From: Pseudoalteromonas holothuriae
Lineage (GTDB): Bacteria; Pseudomonadota; Gammaproteobacteria; Enterobacterales; Alteromonadaceae
Direction of reading: 5' to 3'
Length of the DNA: 64,000 nucleotides
Assembly (NCBI RefSeq): GCF_945859825.1
Contig: NZ_CAMAPC010000001.1
Location: 124,001-188,000 of the forward strand
Part shown: in pieces, positions 36,930 through 49,221 of the stretch
How positions within the stretch are numbered: position 1 is the stretch's first letter
Layout: every line of letters begins with the position of its first letter
Notes under the pieces: generated by a model
What the model saw: only the letters and a program-made list of their open reading frames with translations
What the model was told of the DNA's origin: nothing
Database searches by the model: none
Made by a program: the position numbers and the translations under genes

Positions 36930-38035
36930 GACTTTAAAAGCATCCTCTTATCTGTTGCAATAGCCATAATAATGCCAAAGCCTGCCATTAAGGTTACCAT
37001 TGATGTTCCACCGTAACTAATCAGCGGTAAAGGGACGCCTACGACAGGGAGTAACCCTGAAACCATACCAATATTAACAAAGACATACACAAAGAATGTT
37101 AGGGTGAGCGCACCTGCTAATAGTTTACTAAATGCATCTTGTGCATTTACTGCAATATAAAGACCTCGACCAATTATAAATAGATAAACGCTCAATAGCA
37201 TGACAACACCAAATAAACCAAACTCTTCACTTAGTACAGAAAAAATAAAGTCAGTATGCCTTTCAGGTAAGAACTCTAACTGAGACTGAGTACCTTGTAA
37301 CCAGCCTTTGCCTTCTACGCCACCTGAACCAATGGCTATTTTGGATTGAATGATGTGATAACCAGCCCCAAGTGGGTCGCTTTCAGGGTTTAGAAACGTC
37401 AATACTCGTTGTTTTTGATATGCATGCATACCATAATGCCAAAATGCCAACCCCGCAGGGCCTGCCAATAGCGTAAACATACCAATGAGGCGCCAACTAA
37501 GGCCAGATAAAAATAGAACAAAAATACCTGAACTGGCAATTAAAATTGAAGTGCCTAAATCAGGCTGCTCTTTTATTAAAAAAGTTGGCACAATGACGAT
37601 TGTAAAGCCGACCAGTAGATTCCAAATAGACGGTGGCAGGCGATGTTGACCAATGTACCAAGCAACCATCATCGGTACAGCTATTTTCATTATTTCTGAG
37701 GGTTGGAATCGTGTAACACCTAAATCTAGCCAGCGTTGAGCCCCTTTACTACTGACACCGACAAACAGTACAGCAACTAACATACCGAGTCCCACTAAGT
37801 ACATAGGTATGACAATCCGTTTTAACGTATTTGGAGAAAGTTGTGCCATAAAAAAAAGGGCAATAACAGCACCTGCCATGCGCGTAGCATGGCGAAGCAT
37901 CATATTGGTATCTTGACCACTGGCGCTATACACAATTGTTAGGCTGCCTAACATCATTAACACTAATGCCAATAGTAAAGGCCAATCTAAATGAACTTTT
38001 TGCCAAATGGTGCGTTTATTATGCAGCGGTGTCAT
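36926..38035 (-). CDS. rodA: Rod shape-determining glycosyltransferase RodA
   Basis: Peptidoglycan polymerase of the SEDS family, 369 residues with about ten membrane helices. GVTRFQPSEIMKIAVPMMVAWY, FLPERHTDFIFSVLSEEFG and the C-terminal GVPLPLISYGGTSMV are SEDS signatures. It overlaps mrdA by 4 bases and works with PBP2 in side-wall synthesis (elongasome). Confidence 0.97.
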   Translation of the reverse strand: MTPLHNKRTIWQKVHLDWPLLLALVLMMLGSLTIVYSASGQDTNMMLRHATRMAGAVIALFFMAQLSPNTLKRIVIPMYLVGLGMLVAVLFVGVSSKGAQRWLDLGVTRFQPSEIMKIAVPMMVAWYIGQHRLPPSIWNLLVGFTIVIVPTFLIKEQPDLGTSILIASSGIFVLFLSGLSWRLIGMFTLLAGPAGLAFWHYGMHAYQKQRVLTFLNPESDPLGAGYHIIQSKIAIGSGGVEGKGWLQGTQSQLEFLPERHTDFIFSVLSEEFGLFGVVMLLSVYLFIIGRGLYIAVNAQDAFSKLLAGALTLTFFVYVFVNIGMVSGLLPVVGVPLPLISYGGTSMVTLMAGFGIIMAIATDKRMLLKS

Positions 38036-39900
38036 TGTGAGTCCGTATCGAGAGGGTAAGCAGAAAAGTAATAGTCCATCATCTGACGCGCTATGGGTGC
38101 TGCAATCGTGCTACCGCCAGCTTTTTGATTCTCAACGACGACAGCAACGACTATTTGCGGGTCATTAAATGGTGCAAAACCGGTATAAACCGCATTATCC
38201 CTATGGCGTTCCTTAAGCTTCTTAGCATCATATTTTTCGCCTTGGGCGATACTGACAACCTGTGCTGTGCCAGTTTTTCCCGCTGGGTCATATGTTGCGC
38301 CTTTAAATGCACTGCGAGCAGTTCCTCTGATAACTGTATTATGCATCGCATCCAATGCAATTTGCCAATGATGTGGGTTTTTGAGTTGAACCGGGGGCTT
38401 TTCCTCTGTGAACAAATGTGTCACTGCCTCTTCCTGTTTAGCTACTTGCACTAAGTGAGGTTGTCGGTGAGCCCCTTTATTAACTAAAATGCTTACCGAG
38501 TTGGCTATTTGAATGGGTGTTGCTGTCCAATAGCCTTGTCCGATACCAACAGAAATAGTGTCACCTGGCCACCAGTTTTCTTTGAAGCGAGCCCGTTTCC
38601 ATTCTACTGTGGGTAGTATTGCTGCAGTTTCTTCATGAATGTCGATACCAGATAAGTCGCCGAAGCCAAATTGGTCCATAAAATTAGCAATTTTACTTAT
38701 GCCTAGCTTATAGGCAATACGATAGTAATAAGTGTCACAAGACTCTTCAATGGCTGTATAAACGTCTACATGACCATGACCCCAACGTTTCCAGTCTCGC
38801 CATTTATGATCAACGTTTGGAATTTGAAAAAATCCAGGGTCCCAAATTGTAGAGTCTTCTGTTACCAAGCCTTCTTCTAAGCCCAGAATTGCTAAGTGGG
38901 GCTTTATTGTAGACGCTGGAGGATAGCGGCCTTGTGTTACACGGTTAATAAGTGGTCTATCTTCATTTAGCAGCTGCTTGTAATTCTCACTACTTATGCC
39001 ATGTACAAATAGGTTTGGGTCGTAACTGGGATTTGAGTACAACGCTAAAATTCCCCCGTCTTTTGGGTCGATAGCAATTACAGCCCCTCGGGTATCTTTT
39101 AATGCATGTTGTACTATTTGCTGTAGGCCGATGTCTAAAGTTAACACCAGGTCTTGTCCTGGAATAGGTGGCTCTACACTTAAAGTGCGTAATACTCTGC
39201 CACGGTTGTTTACTTCTACACGCTGTGAGCCAACGGTCCCATGAAGTTGTTGTTCATAGTATTTTTCTATACCAAGTTTGCCAATATCATAGGTTGCGCG
39301 ATAATTGGTATCTCGCTCTTGGCGTTCAAGTTCTGCTAACTCGGTTTTGTTGAGTTTTGCGACATAACCCAGTGCATGAGTAAGTGTATCGCCATATGGG
39401 TAGTAACGAGACAAGCGCGCTTCAACACTAAAACCAGGGAATTTATGCTGATTAACCGAAAAAACAGCTACCTCCTTTTCGTTTAAGCGAGCTTTAAGTA
39501 TCTGACTTTTAAAGCGACGGTTGTTGCTAATATCTTCTATGAAATCACTTATTTGCTGCTCGGAAATTGCAAGTAACTGGCTAATTTGTGAGAGGCTTTT
39601 GTTTAGATCTTTAACATCTTCAGGTACGACTTCTAAATTATAGACTGGGCGGTTTTCAGCCAGCAACACACCATTTCGATCGTAGATTAACCCACGGTTA
39701 GGTGCGATAGGAATGACTTTTATACGGTTATCATTTGAGCGAGTTTTGTAAGTATCGAAGTCAACAACTTGAAGGTTATAGACATTCATTATTAAAATGC
39801 CGATTAAAGAAACTACAAAAACAAATCCAATGAAAGCTCGACGAGCAAACAAATTTGCTTCGGCTGAATGGTCACGGATCGTAGGCCTTCTTTTTAGCAT
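38032..39900 (-). CDS. mrdA: Penicillin-binding protein 2
   Basis: Cell-elongation transpeptidase of 622 residues. One N-terminal transmembrane helix (about 23-45) is followed by the dimerisation domain and the transpeptidase domain: serine motif STIK (RYPPASTIKPH) near 328, SxN as SCD (IEESCDTYYY) and KTG (DPAGKTGTAQ). Length is close to E. coli PBP2 (633). It forms a complex with RodA, encoded next door with a 4-base overlap. Confidence 0.97.
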   Translation of the reverse strand: MLKRRPTIRDHSAEANLFARRAFIGFVFVVSLIGILIMNVYNLQVVDFDTYKTRSNDNRIKVIPIAPNRGLIYDRNGVLLAENRPVYNLEVVPEDVKDLNKSLSQISQLLAISEQQISDFIEDISNNRRFKSQILKARLNEKEVAVFSVNQHKFPGFSVEARLSRYYPYGDTLTHALGYVAKLNKTELAELERQERDTNYRATYDIGKLGIEKYYEQQLHGTVGSQRVEVNNRGRVLRTLSVEPPIPGQDLVLTLDIGLQQIVQHALKDTRGAVIAIDPKDGGILALYSNPSYDPNLFVHGISSENYKQLLNEDRPLINRVTQGRYPPASTIKPHLAILGLEEGLVTEDSTIWDPGFFQIPNVDHKWRDWKRWGHGHVDVYTAIEESCDTYYYRIAYKLGISKIANFMDQFGFGDLSGIDIHEETAAILPTVEWKRARFKENWWPGDTISVGIGQGYWTATPIQIANSVSILVNKGAHRQPHLVQVAKQEEAVTHLFTEEKPPVQLKNPHHWQIALDAMHNTVIRGTARSAFKGATYDPAGKTGTAQVVSIAQGEKYDAKKLKERHRDNAVYTGFAPFNDPQIVVAVVVENQKAGGSTIAAPIARQMMDYYFSAYPLDTDSQ

Positions 39901-39911
39901 TTTTTAGTTAA

Positions 39912-40382
39912 CTACTCTCTATGATAAGGGTGATTGTTGTTTAAGCTCCATCCACGATAGAGACTTTCTGCAACAATAATACGTACTAAAGGATGTGGTA
40001 GCGTTAAATTAGACAGCGACCACTTTTGCTCTGAGGCTGCAATGCACTCAGGTGCTAAGCCCTCCGGCCCGCCAATCAATAAACTAATGTCCCGACCATC
40101 TAATTGCCACTTTTGCATATGATTAGCAAGTTGATGCGTATCCCAAGGATTACCTGTAACTTCAAGCGTTACAATGCGATTCCCTTTAGGGATAGCAGCA
40201 AGGGTTTTTTCACCTTCAATGTGTAAGATGCGTTTTATATCTGCATTTTTGCCGCGTTTACCTGCTGGGATCTCGATAAGTTCCAGTGCCATATCTTTGG
40301 GAAAACGACGTTGGTACTCTTTGAAACCTGTTTCAACCCAAGCGGGCATTTTCGTCCCTACAGCGACTAACTGAATTTTCAA
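39912..40382 (-). CDS. rlmH: 23S rRNA pseudouridine-1915 N3-methyltransferase
   Basis: A SPOUT-class methyltransferase of 156 residues that methylates pseudouridine 1915 in ribosome helix 69. The SAM-binding knot has [13 protein letters not shown] and the C-terminus [29 protein letters not shown] is almost invariant in the family. It sits 3 bases after rsfS. Confidence 0.97.
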   Translation of the reverse strand: MKIQLVAVGTKMPAWVETGFKEYQRRFPKDMALELIEIPAGKRGKNADIKRILHIEGEKTLAAIPKGNRIVTLEVTGNPWDTHQLANHMQKWQLDGRDISLLIGGPEGLAPECIAASEQKWSLSNLTLPHPLVRIIVAESLYRGWSLNNNHPYHRE

Positions 40383-40385
40383 AGC

Positions 40386-40703
40386 TTAGCCCCAAAGTTT
40401 CTCAAGGTCATATAAACTACGAGTTTGATCTTGCATAACGTGCACAACAACGTCACCTAAATCAACCAATGCCCACTCGCCAATATCTAGCCCTTCTTGA
40501 CCCATAGGCTCCTCACCTGCATGGCGCGCCTCTTTGGCAACGTGATCAGCAATGGATTGGACATGACGTTTTGAGTTTCCAGAGCAGATAACTAAATAAT
40601 CTGTCACAGAAGATATATCACGTACATCTAGTTTAACAACATCGCGGGCTTTCATATCATCCACTTTGTCTAAGGCAAAGTCTAAAAGTTGTTCAGAATT
40701 CAA
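40386..40703 (-). CDS. rsfS: Ribosome silencing factor
   Basis: A 105-residue protein that binds ribosomal protein L14 and blocks subunit joining in stationary phase. It has VVKLDVRDISSVTDYLVICSGNSKRHVQSIADHV and EEPMGQEGLDIGEWALVDLGDVVVHVM. Conserved place between nadD and rlmH. Confidence 0.97.
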   Translation of the reverse strand: MNSEQLLDFALDKVDDMKARDVVKLDVRDISSVTDYLVICSGNSKRHVQSIADHVAKEARHAGEEPMGQEGLDIGEWALVDLGDVVVHVMQDQTRSLYDLEKLWG

Positions 40704-40758
40704 GTTTGTTTCTCTTCACTAAATAAAATAATCGGCGATTCTAACACAGCTCAAAGGC

Positions 40759-41388
40759 TTATTCAGCATACAGGTGATACTCATTAATGTAGTCTATGAC
40801 CCTACTGTTGAGTAAATGTTTCATATTTTCACTATTTTTTATGCGCTTACGTATATCGCTTGATGCTGCATTAAAGGTACTACCGGTTAAAAAGTAACAT
40901 AACCCACCAATTTGCTGGTTGAGTGCTTCGATATGTGAAGTTTTTGAAACTTTTAAATATTGCGCCAGTTTTGCTTGATTTGATAGGCGCTCGTAAGGGC
41001 GTTGGTAAACGATGATGTGGCAAAGCGAGGTGATTTCTTGCCATTCAAACCAACTAGGTAAGCTATTAAATGAATCCATACCCATTAAAAATAGCAAAGG
41101 GGTATTAGGGTGCTCAGCGCGACATTCCCGTAAACTTAATAAAGAGTATGATGGGCCTTGCCTAGTTATCTCCCTACGGTCTATTGAAAATTTTGTGTTG
41201 TCTTTGATAGCCAGAGATAGCATTGCTAAACGGTGCGCATCTGTAATGCCAGGTTGCATTTTATGAACTGGCACAGCGCAGGGTAAAAAGTACAGTTGTG
41301 TTAGTTTTAGTTCTTCGACGCACTGATGTGCCATATTTAAATGGCCAAGGTGAATTGGGTCGAAGGTTCCGCCAAATAAAGCAATCAT
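40759..41388 (-). CDS. nadD: Nicotinate-nucleotide adenylyltransferase
   Basis: A nucleotidyltransferase of about 209 residues for NAD synthesis. GGTFDPIHLGHLNMA is the substrate-binding start motif, and AASSDIRKRIKN is the second motif near the C-terminus. I place the start at ATG 41388 (MIALFGGTFDP) because this is the family N-terminus and it avoids overlap with holA; the frame is open further up to a TTG at 41427. No convincing ribosome site precedes the ATG, so coupling to holA, which ends 4 bases before, is likely. Confidence 0.93.
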   Translation of the reverse strand: MIALFGGTFDPIHLGHLNMAHQCVEELKLTQLYFLPCAVPVHKMQPGITDAHRLAMLSLAIKDNTKFSIDRREITRQGPSYSLLSLRECRAEHPNTPLLFLMGMDSFNSLPSWFEWQEITSLCHIIVYQRPYERLSNQAKLAQYLKVSKTSHIEALNQQIGGLCYFLTGSTFNAASSDIRKRIKNSENMKHLLNSRVIDYINEYHLYAE

Positions 41389-41392
41389 AATG

Positions 41393-42430
41393 TTATTTAA
41401 TGTGTTGGTAAGGAAGTTGAAACTCAATAGGCTGGCAAAATGACAAGGCGATATGTGCCAGAGCCTGATAGGGGGACACTAATTGTGCTCGTTTATATGC
41501 CACATCAAACTGTGCTAGCAATATGATGATTTGTTCAATGTGTGCCAAGGTGAGCCGCTCAACAGCCTGTGATGTTGCGGCTTGTTGGTTTTTCCATATG
41601 CCGTTTTGTTTAAACAATTGGCTTATATTCTGGCCTTGCTGTAATCCTTGTTTTAAGTCTCGTAAGGTTTGCGCTTCTTTGTTTAAGTTCCAAACAATGC
41701 TTGTCGGCTCCACATTGTCACTGGCAAGTTTAAGCATAACTTTGATGATCTGCTTTGTATTGCCATTGAGTAGAGCGCTATTTAAGTCGAAAATATCAAA
41801 TTTAGCTTGATTAAGCAGGCCTGTTAATACCTGAGTTTGATCAATTGGATCTGACTTATAAAGTAAAGACAGTTTTTCAAGTTCTTGGTGAGTGGCTAAC
41901 AAGTTACCTTCGGTTGCATGCAGTAAACTGCGTTTTGCATCATGGGCTAAATTCAACTTTAATCTTTTACATTGTTCATCAAGCCAGCGTGCTAAGTGGT
42001 TACCCGTTAGTTGGTAACATGGCACAAAAATACCCTGTTTATCTAGCGCTTTAAACCAAGCGCTGCGTTGTATATCCTGTCCTGCTTTGGCACCTTTTAC
42101 AATAATTATGACATCAGGGTTTGGCTGTTCGGTCAAAAGCTTAAAAGCTTGGCTTCCCTGAGTACCTGGTTTTTGCTGGTTTAAATCAAATTCAATGAGG
42201 GTACGGGTACTAAACAGCGACATACTGTTGTATTGGGCAATTAATTCTTGCCAATCAAAGCCAGGTAACAAAGTGAATTTAATGACTTCATCAAACCCTT
42301 GTTTTTTAGCTGTGTGTTTGATTTGCTGAACACAGTTGGCTTCTTGGTAAGGTTCTTCGCCAAACACCATATAAAATGGCGCTAATGCTTGCTTTAGTTG
42401 GTTACTTAGTTGATTGGCGTAGTAGCGCAT
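41393..42430 (-). CDS. holA: DNA polymerase III delta subunit
   Basis: Clamp-loader subunit of 345 residues that opens the beta clamp. MRYYANQLSNQLKQALAPFYMVFGEEPYQEANCV, the DVIIIVKGAKAG stretch and the helical C-terminal half with AQFDVAYKRAQ are recognisable. Its ATG overlaps the lptE stop codon by one base, and its stop is 4 bases ahead of nadD. Confidence 0.93.
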   Translation of the reverse strand: MRYYANQLSNQLKQALAPFYMVFGEEPYQEANCVQQIKHTAKKQGFDEVIKFTLLPGFDWQELIAQYNSMSLFSTRTLIEFDLNQQKPGTQGSQAFKLLTEQPNPDVIIIVKGAKAGQDIQRSAWFKALDKQGIFVPCYQLTGNHLARWLDEQCKRLKLNLAHDAKRSLLHATEGNLLATHQELEKLSLLYKSDPIDQTQVLTGLLNQAKFDIFDLNSALLNGNTKQIIKVMLKLASDNVEPTSIVWNLNKEAQTLRDLKQGLQQGQNISQLFKQNGIWKNQQAATSQAVERLTLAHIEQIIILLAQFDVAYKRAQLVSPYQALAHIALSFCQPIEFQLPYQHIK

Positions 42431-42930
42431 TACAGTTGTGACAACTCGCGGACAATACGTTTGCTTGCCAACTGGCGCAGTTCATTGAGTAACAAATCAA
42501 GTTCTTTGGCTTTTGCCAGAGCGTTATCGGGGTCATCTTTATAATTGCGATATAGCTCAAAACTTTGTTCTATTGGTTCTTGATTTGGACGGGTTAATCG
42601 ATAAGATATGCCATAAGAGAGCTGATACTGCGCAACCTGGCCGTTTTTAAATAAGCTCAGGGTTTGTTTGTCTAAAGTATCACGGTATAGATGCAACTTA
42701 GCGATTTGGCTATTGTTTTGCTGTTCAGGGATGAGCGTGACTTTGGCTTGTTGCAAGTCGTCAACTAGCAGCTCATAAAGCTGAGCGCGTGTATCATCTC
42801 CACTTAGTTGCAATGTACGCATTTCAACGGGGAGGTAAGAGGCTTTCTTTAAATGGAAGCCACAACTAGATAACAAAACACAGACTAGCGCAAGCGCTAA
42901 TCCGTGTTTGATAAAAGCACTGAAGCGCAT
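42430..42930 (-). CDS. lptE: LPS assembly lipoprotein LptE
   Basis: Outer-membrane lipoprotein of 166 residues that plugs the LptD barrel. Signal peptide with lipobox LSSC, followed by GFHLKKASYLPVEMRTLQLSG, the typical LptE start. The family is poorly conserved; the position directly after leuS and before holA, as in E. coli, supports the call. Confidence 0.92.
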   Translation of the reverse strand: MRFSAFIKHGLALALVCVLLSSCGFHLKKASYLPVEMRTLQLSGDDTRAQLYELLVDDLQQAKVTLIPEQQNNSQIAKLHLYRDTLDKQTLSLFKNGQVAQYQLSYGISYRLTRPNQEPIEQSFELYRNYKDDPDNALAKAKELDLLLNELRQLASKRIVRELSQL

Positions 42931-42931
42931 C

Positions 42932-45520
<2,589 letters not shown>

Positions 45521-45693
45521 CTACGTTTCCAGACTTCTTGCAAATTGATAGAAAATTGCCCGATAGCATACCCGAAAAAAGCATTGATTCACAGTAGCTA
45601 CAGCGCATTTTTAAGCATTTGAGTCAAGCATAAAACAACAACGCTTACCTCATAAGCTATAGTTAAGTTAATACAGCAAAAACGGAGTATGGC

Positions 45694-46152
45694 ATGTCAA
45701 GTTATAAATCATGGCTTAGCCAATTTATTGATTGGGTTAATGATGTTAAAGATCATGAGGTAGATGATTTAGTTGAAAAATTCATTGAACACCAGAGTGC
45801 TTTAAAGCAGTTATCACAAGAGAAGCTGGCATTGTACAAAAGTTATCTAAACCGAGATTTAGCGCATCTAAAAGAACACCAAAAGTATTATGATGACTTG
45901 GCATGGCAAGAGCTAAAGGCATCTATATGGTATGAATTGGCACAGTTAGAGGATAGAACTCAGTTAGAGTGGCAAGCATTGGTGCAAGACTTCAACCACA
46001 AAGGTACATACAAGTGCGGAGAATGGATAGCCATGGGGCAATTAGTATGTAAGAATTGCGACAATAAATTGGATGTATTTTACGCCAGTGAAATTATGTC
46101 CTGCTCAGAGTGTGGGCATGATGAGTTTATACGTAAAGCATTATCCCCATAA
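45694..46152 (+). CDS. YbeL-like zinc-ribbon protein (DUF1451)
   Basis: Protein of 152 residues with an acidic, helical N-terminal two-thirds and a C-terminal zinc ribbon (CKNC ... CSECGHDEF). The arrangement matches E. coli YbeL, which is also divergent from leuS. Function is unknown. GGAG precedes the ATG. It is followed by the LonB-like gene after 45 bases, possibly in the same transcript. Confidence 0.85.
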   Translation: MSSYKSWLSQFIDWVNDVKDHEVDDLVEKFIEHQSALKQLSQEKLALYKSYLNRDLAHLKEHQKYYDDLAWQELKASIWYELAQLEDRTQLEWQALVQDFNHKGTYKCGEWIAMGQLVCKNCDNKLDVFYASEIMSCSECGHDEFIRKALSP

Positions 46153-46197
46153 AACCTAGCTTGATAGTAGTTAGCGTTTAGAAATAAGAAGTTAGGA

Positions 46198-48615
46198 ATG
46201 ACCAAAAAAATATCACCATTGTTAACCGACGCGCTTGCGCCGTCGGTGTCTGTTTCTCATGTGCAATCATGTATGCAAAATCCGTATCCAGAAGCGCTCC
46301 CCTTTATTGGTCAACAACGCGCACAAAGTGCCTTAGATTTTGCGTTGGGTATGGAGTTGCCTGGGTATAATGTATTTGTTATGGGTGAAGCTGCGCTTGG
46401 CCGTTTTACCATGGTCAAAGACAAACTCGAGGCACATAGTAAAACTCGACAAACGCCTAAAGAGTGGTTGTATGTAAATAATTACGATGATCACCGAGAG
46501 CCCATCGCCATGTTTATGCAAGCAGGTCAAAGTAAAGAGCTTGAAGATGATATTGATGAGTTTTTAGACGAGGTGGCAGATACATTTCCTGCTGCATTTG
46601 ATAATCCTGGTTATCAACGAAAAAAGAAGTCCATAGACCGAGATTTCGATAATAAATATAACGCTGCTTTAACGGCGGTAGAACAGTTGGCAGCAGACAA
46701 AAGTGTCGCGTTATTAGAAGAAAGTAACTTGGTGGGGTTTGCTCCTGTCGTTGATGGTAAGCAGTTAAACGATAATGAGTTTGCTGCGCTTGATGAGGAA
46801 CTTCAGTCGCACTTTATAGATGCCATTGAAAAGTTAGAAGATGCTTTAATTGAAGCGTTAATAGAGTTACCTCGCTGGAAAAGAGAATCTTCAGAAACGC
46901 TTCGGAACTTGAAAAAATCTACTGTAGAAATGGCGACTAAGCCTCTGTTACGTACCTTAGAACATAAATATGCCAGTCACATTGGCGTGGTGCGTTATCT
47001 CAAAGATTTACGTACTGAAATAGTGGATGCTGTTCTGGAGTGGTTAGATGATGACGCCAGTAGTGAAGAAAACAAAGACGACTTTGATTCTAAAGGTATG
47101 CTGAGTGACTTTTTTGCACCAAATATTTTAGTTGAATACAAAGATGGAGCCCCAGCTCCAGTGGTGTATGAACCAAACCCTACCTTTGGTAACATTTTTG
47201 GTAAAGTTGAATATGCCACATCGCAGGGCACGTTGATCACAAGCTACCGCTCCATTCAAGCTGGGGCATTGCATCGTGCTAATGGCGGTTACTTAATAAT
47301 GGATGCTGAAAAGGTACTTGCAAACCCACAAGTATGGGATGGCCTTAAGCTTTCATTAAAAACCCATCAAATTAAAAATGACTTACCTTATCAAGATAAT
47401 TCTGTGGGGAGTAGCTTTACACTTAAACCGCAGCTTATTCCGCTTGATGTTAAAATTATTTTGTTGGGCTCACGTGACTTGTATTACACCATCGGTGAGT
47501 ATGATGAAGAGTTTGCAGAGTTGTTTCGAGTACTAGCTGATTTTGATTATTACTTACCAAGCTCAGATAAAATGCAATATCAGTTTGTGACTAAGGTTCA
47601 AGAGTATGCCAATAGCACTTTGAATTGCACGTTGACGGAGCAAGCATTTGTTCGCTTGCTTAAATTTAGTTACCGACAGGCTGAGCACCATACTAAGCTA
47701 TCTGCACGTTTTGCGGATGTGCTTGAACTTGTTGCGGAAGCAAGCTTTTACACTAAACAAGATAATGTCACGACAATTGATGCTGAACATATTGACGAAG
47801 CGGTAGCTGGCAAGCAATACCGTACCGGTCAATTAAGCGAAAATATGCTCAGTGATATACAAGAAGGGCATACGCTTATAGCCACATCTGGTAAAGCAGT
47901 AGGCAAAGTGAATGGCTTAACTGTATTACATATAGGTGATACTGCCTTTGGTACGCCTGCACGTATTACCGCGACCGTTTATGCAGGTGCTGACGGGGTT
48001 ATAGACGTTGAACGAGAAGCTGAACTTGGTAAGGCAATTCACTCTAAAGGGGTGATGCTATTAACAGGGTATCTAGGTAATAAATATGCGCAAGATTTTG
48101 CGCTCACACTCAGTGCTAATATCGCAATAGAACAAAGTTATGGCTATATCGACGGAGACAGTGCTTCGCTTGCTGAGCTTTGTGGTCTTATTTCTGCGAT
48201 AACTAAACTGCCTATTAATCAGTCTATTGCGTTAACGGGTTCTATTAACCAGCATGGCGAAGTGCAGGCGGTTGGTGGTGTAAATGAAAAAATTGAAGGT
48301 TTCTTCAAGTTATGCAAAATGAGAGGATTAACCGGTGAGCAAGGGGTAATCATTCCTAATTCTAACCGTGTAAACTTGGTGCTAGATGATGAAATTGTTG
48401 ATGCTGTTGCAGCCGGTAAGTTTCATATCTATGCGGTTGAGAGTGTGGACGAAGCATTAACCCTTTTAATAGACAAACCTGCGGGTAAGTTAAAAGAGGG
48501 AAGCTACCCTTCAGGCAGTATTAATGCGTTGGCGCTGGCGCGATTGCAGCATATTGCTAATGTGGTTAATGGCGAAGATAAAGACGATGACAACGTAAAA
48601 GAGAAGGATGCCTAA
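46198..48615 (+). CDS. LonB-like ATP-dependent protease (COG1067 type)
   Basis: An 805-residue protein with a C-terminal Lon protease domain: catalytic Ser655 in DGDSASLAEL and Lys698 in NEKIEGFF, spaced 43 residues apart as in Lon. It lacks the Lon N-terminal substrate domain. The Walker A region reads GEAALGRFT at 63-71, with Arg69 where Lys is expected; the Walker B-like segment is GGYLIMDAE near 365. A helical insert (about 100-330) splits the ATPase part, as in LonC/YcbZ relatives. ATP use is therefore uncertain. It is followed by the FKBP gene with a 1-base overlap, so the two are likely coupled. Confidence 0.82.
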   Translation: MTKKISPLLTDALAPSVSVSHVQSCMQNPYPEALPFIGQQRAQSALDFALGMELPGYNVFVMGEAALGRFTMVKDKLEAHSKTRQTPKEWLYVNNYDDHREPIAMFMQAGQSKELEDDIDEFLDEVADTFPAAFDNPGYQRKKKSIDRDFDNKYNAALTAVEQLAADKSVALLEESNLVGFAPVVDGKQLNDNEFAALDEELQSHFIDAIEKLEDALIEALIELPRWKRESSETLRNLKKSTVEMATKPLLRTLEHKYASHIGVVRYLKDLRTEIVDAVLEWLDDDASSEENKDDFDSKGMLSDFFAPNILVEYKDGAPAPVVYEPNPTFGNIFGKVEYATSQGTLITSYRSIQAGALHRANGGYLIMDAEKVLANPQVWDGLKLSLKTHQIKNDLPYQDNSVGSSFTLKPQLIPLDVKIILLGSRDLYYTIGEYDEEFAELFRVLADFDYYLPSSDKMQYQFVTKVQEYANSTLNCTLTEQAFVRLLKFSYRQAEHHTKLSARFADVLELVAEASFYTKQDNVTTIDAEHIDEAVAGKQYRTGQLSENMLSDIQEGHTLIATSGKAVGKVNGLTVLHIGDTAFGTPARITATVYAGADGVIDVEREAELGKAIHSKGVMLLTGYLGNKYAQDFALTLSANIAIEQSYGYIDGDSASLAELCGLISAITKLPINQSIALTGSINQHGEVQAVGGVNEKIEGFFKLCKMRGLTGEQGVIIPNSNRVNLVLDDEIVDAVAAGKFHIYAVESVDEALTLLIDKPAGKLKEGSYPSGSINALALARLQHIANVVNGEDKDDDNVKEKDA

Positions 48616-49097
48616 TGTCTACTACTAACATTGTTTTATTAGTTGTTATTTTGCTTATAGCGGGGTTTGTGTACAAACAGTCTAAACAGCAAAAACAATC
48701 TGCGACTTTTAACCGCAAAGCGGCAGAAGCATTTTTAGTACAAAATGCGGATAAGCCTAATATGCAAATCACAGAGTCAGGGCTGCAATATGAGGTGCTT
48801 ACGCAAGGCAGTGGTGAAGTACATCCAATAGCCACAAGCAAAGTCAAAGTGCATTATCATGGCACTTTAGCTGATGGCTCAGTATTTGACAGCTCAGTGT
48901 TGCGTGATAGCCCTATCAGTTTTGGCCTAAATCAGGTGATCCCAGGTTGGACAGAAGGGGTTCAGTTAATGAAAGAGGGCGATAAATTTCGCTTTTTTAT
49001 CGGGCCTGATTTGGGTTATGGCGATAGGGCCGCAGGTAAAATAGAGCCTGGTTCACTGCTTATTTTTGAAGTAGAGTTGTTGGCAATCGAGTCTTAA
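48615..49097 (+). CDS. Membrane-anchored FKBP-type peptidyl-prolyl isomerase
   Basis: A 160-residue isomerase. One N-terminal hydrophobic helix (about 4-20) anchors it, with the rest either periplasmic or cytoplasmic. The FKBP fold is complete: ESGLQYEVLTQGSGE, KVHYHGTLADGSVFDSS, QVIPGWTEGVQLMKEGDKFRFFI, GYGDRAAGKIEPGSLLIFEVEL. This resembles FklB/FkpA minus the dimerisation arm. Its ATG overlaps the protease stop codon (TAATG), so the pair may act together, for example in handling unfolded proteins; that link is inference. Confidence 0.9.
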   Translation: MSTTNIVLLVVILLIAGFVYKQSKQQKQSATFNRKAAEAFLVQNADKPNMQITESGLQYEVLTQGSGEVHPIATSKVKVHYHGTLADGSVFDSSVLRDSPISFGLNQVIPGWTEGVQLMKEGDKFRFFIGPDLGYGDRAAGKIEPGSLLIFEVELLAIES

Positions 49098-49221
49098 CCA
49101 AACAAAATATGATATTGATTTAAAGCTTAAGTTTGCTTAACCAGAATTCAAGTTACTTATTTCATAACTTAGGCTTTTAAATTGTGTGTAATTAATAGGT
49201 ATTCTTGGTCGTAAAACCGCC

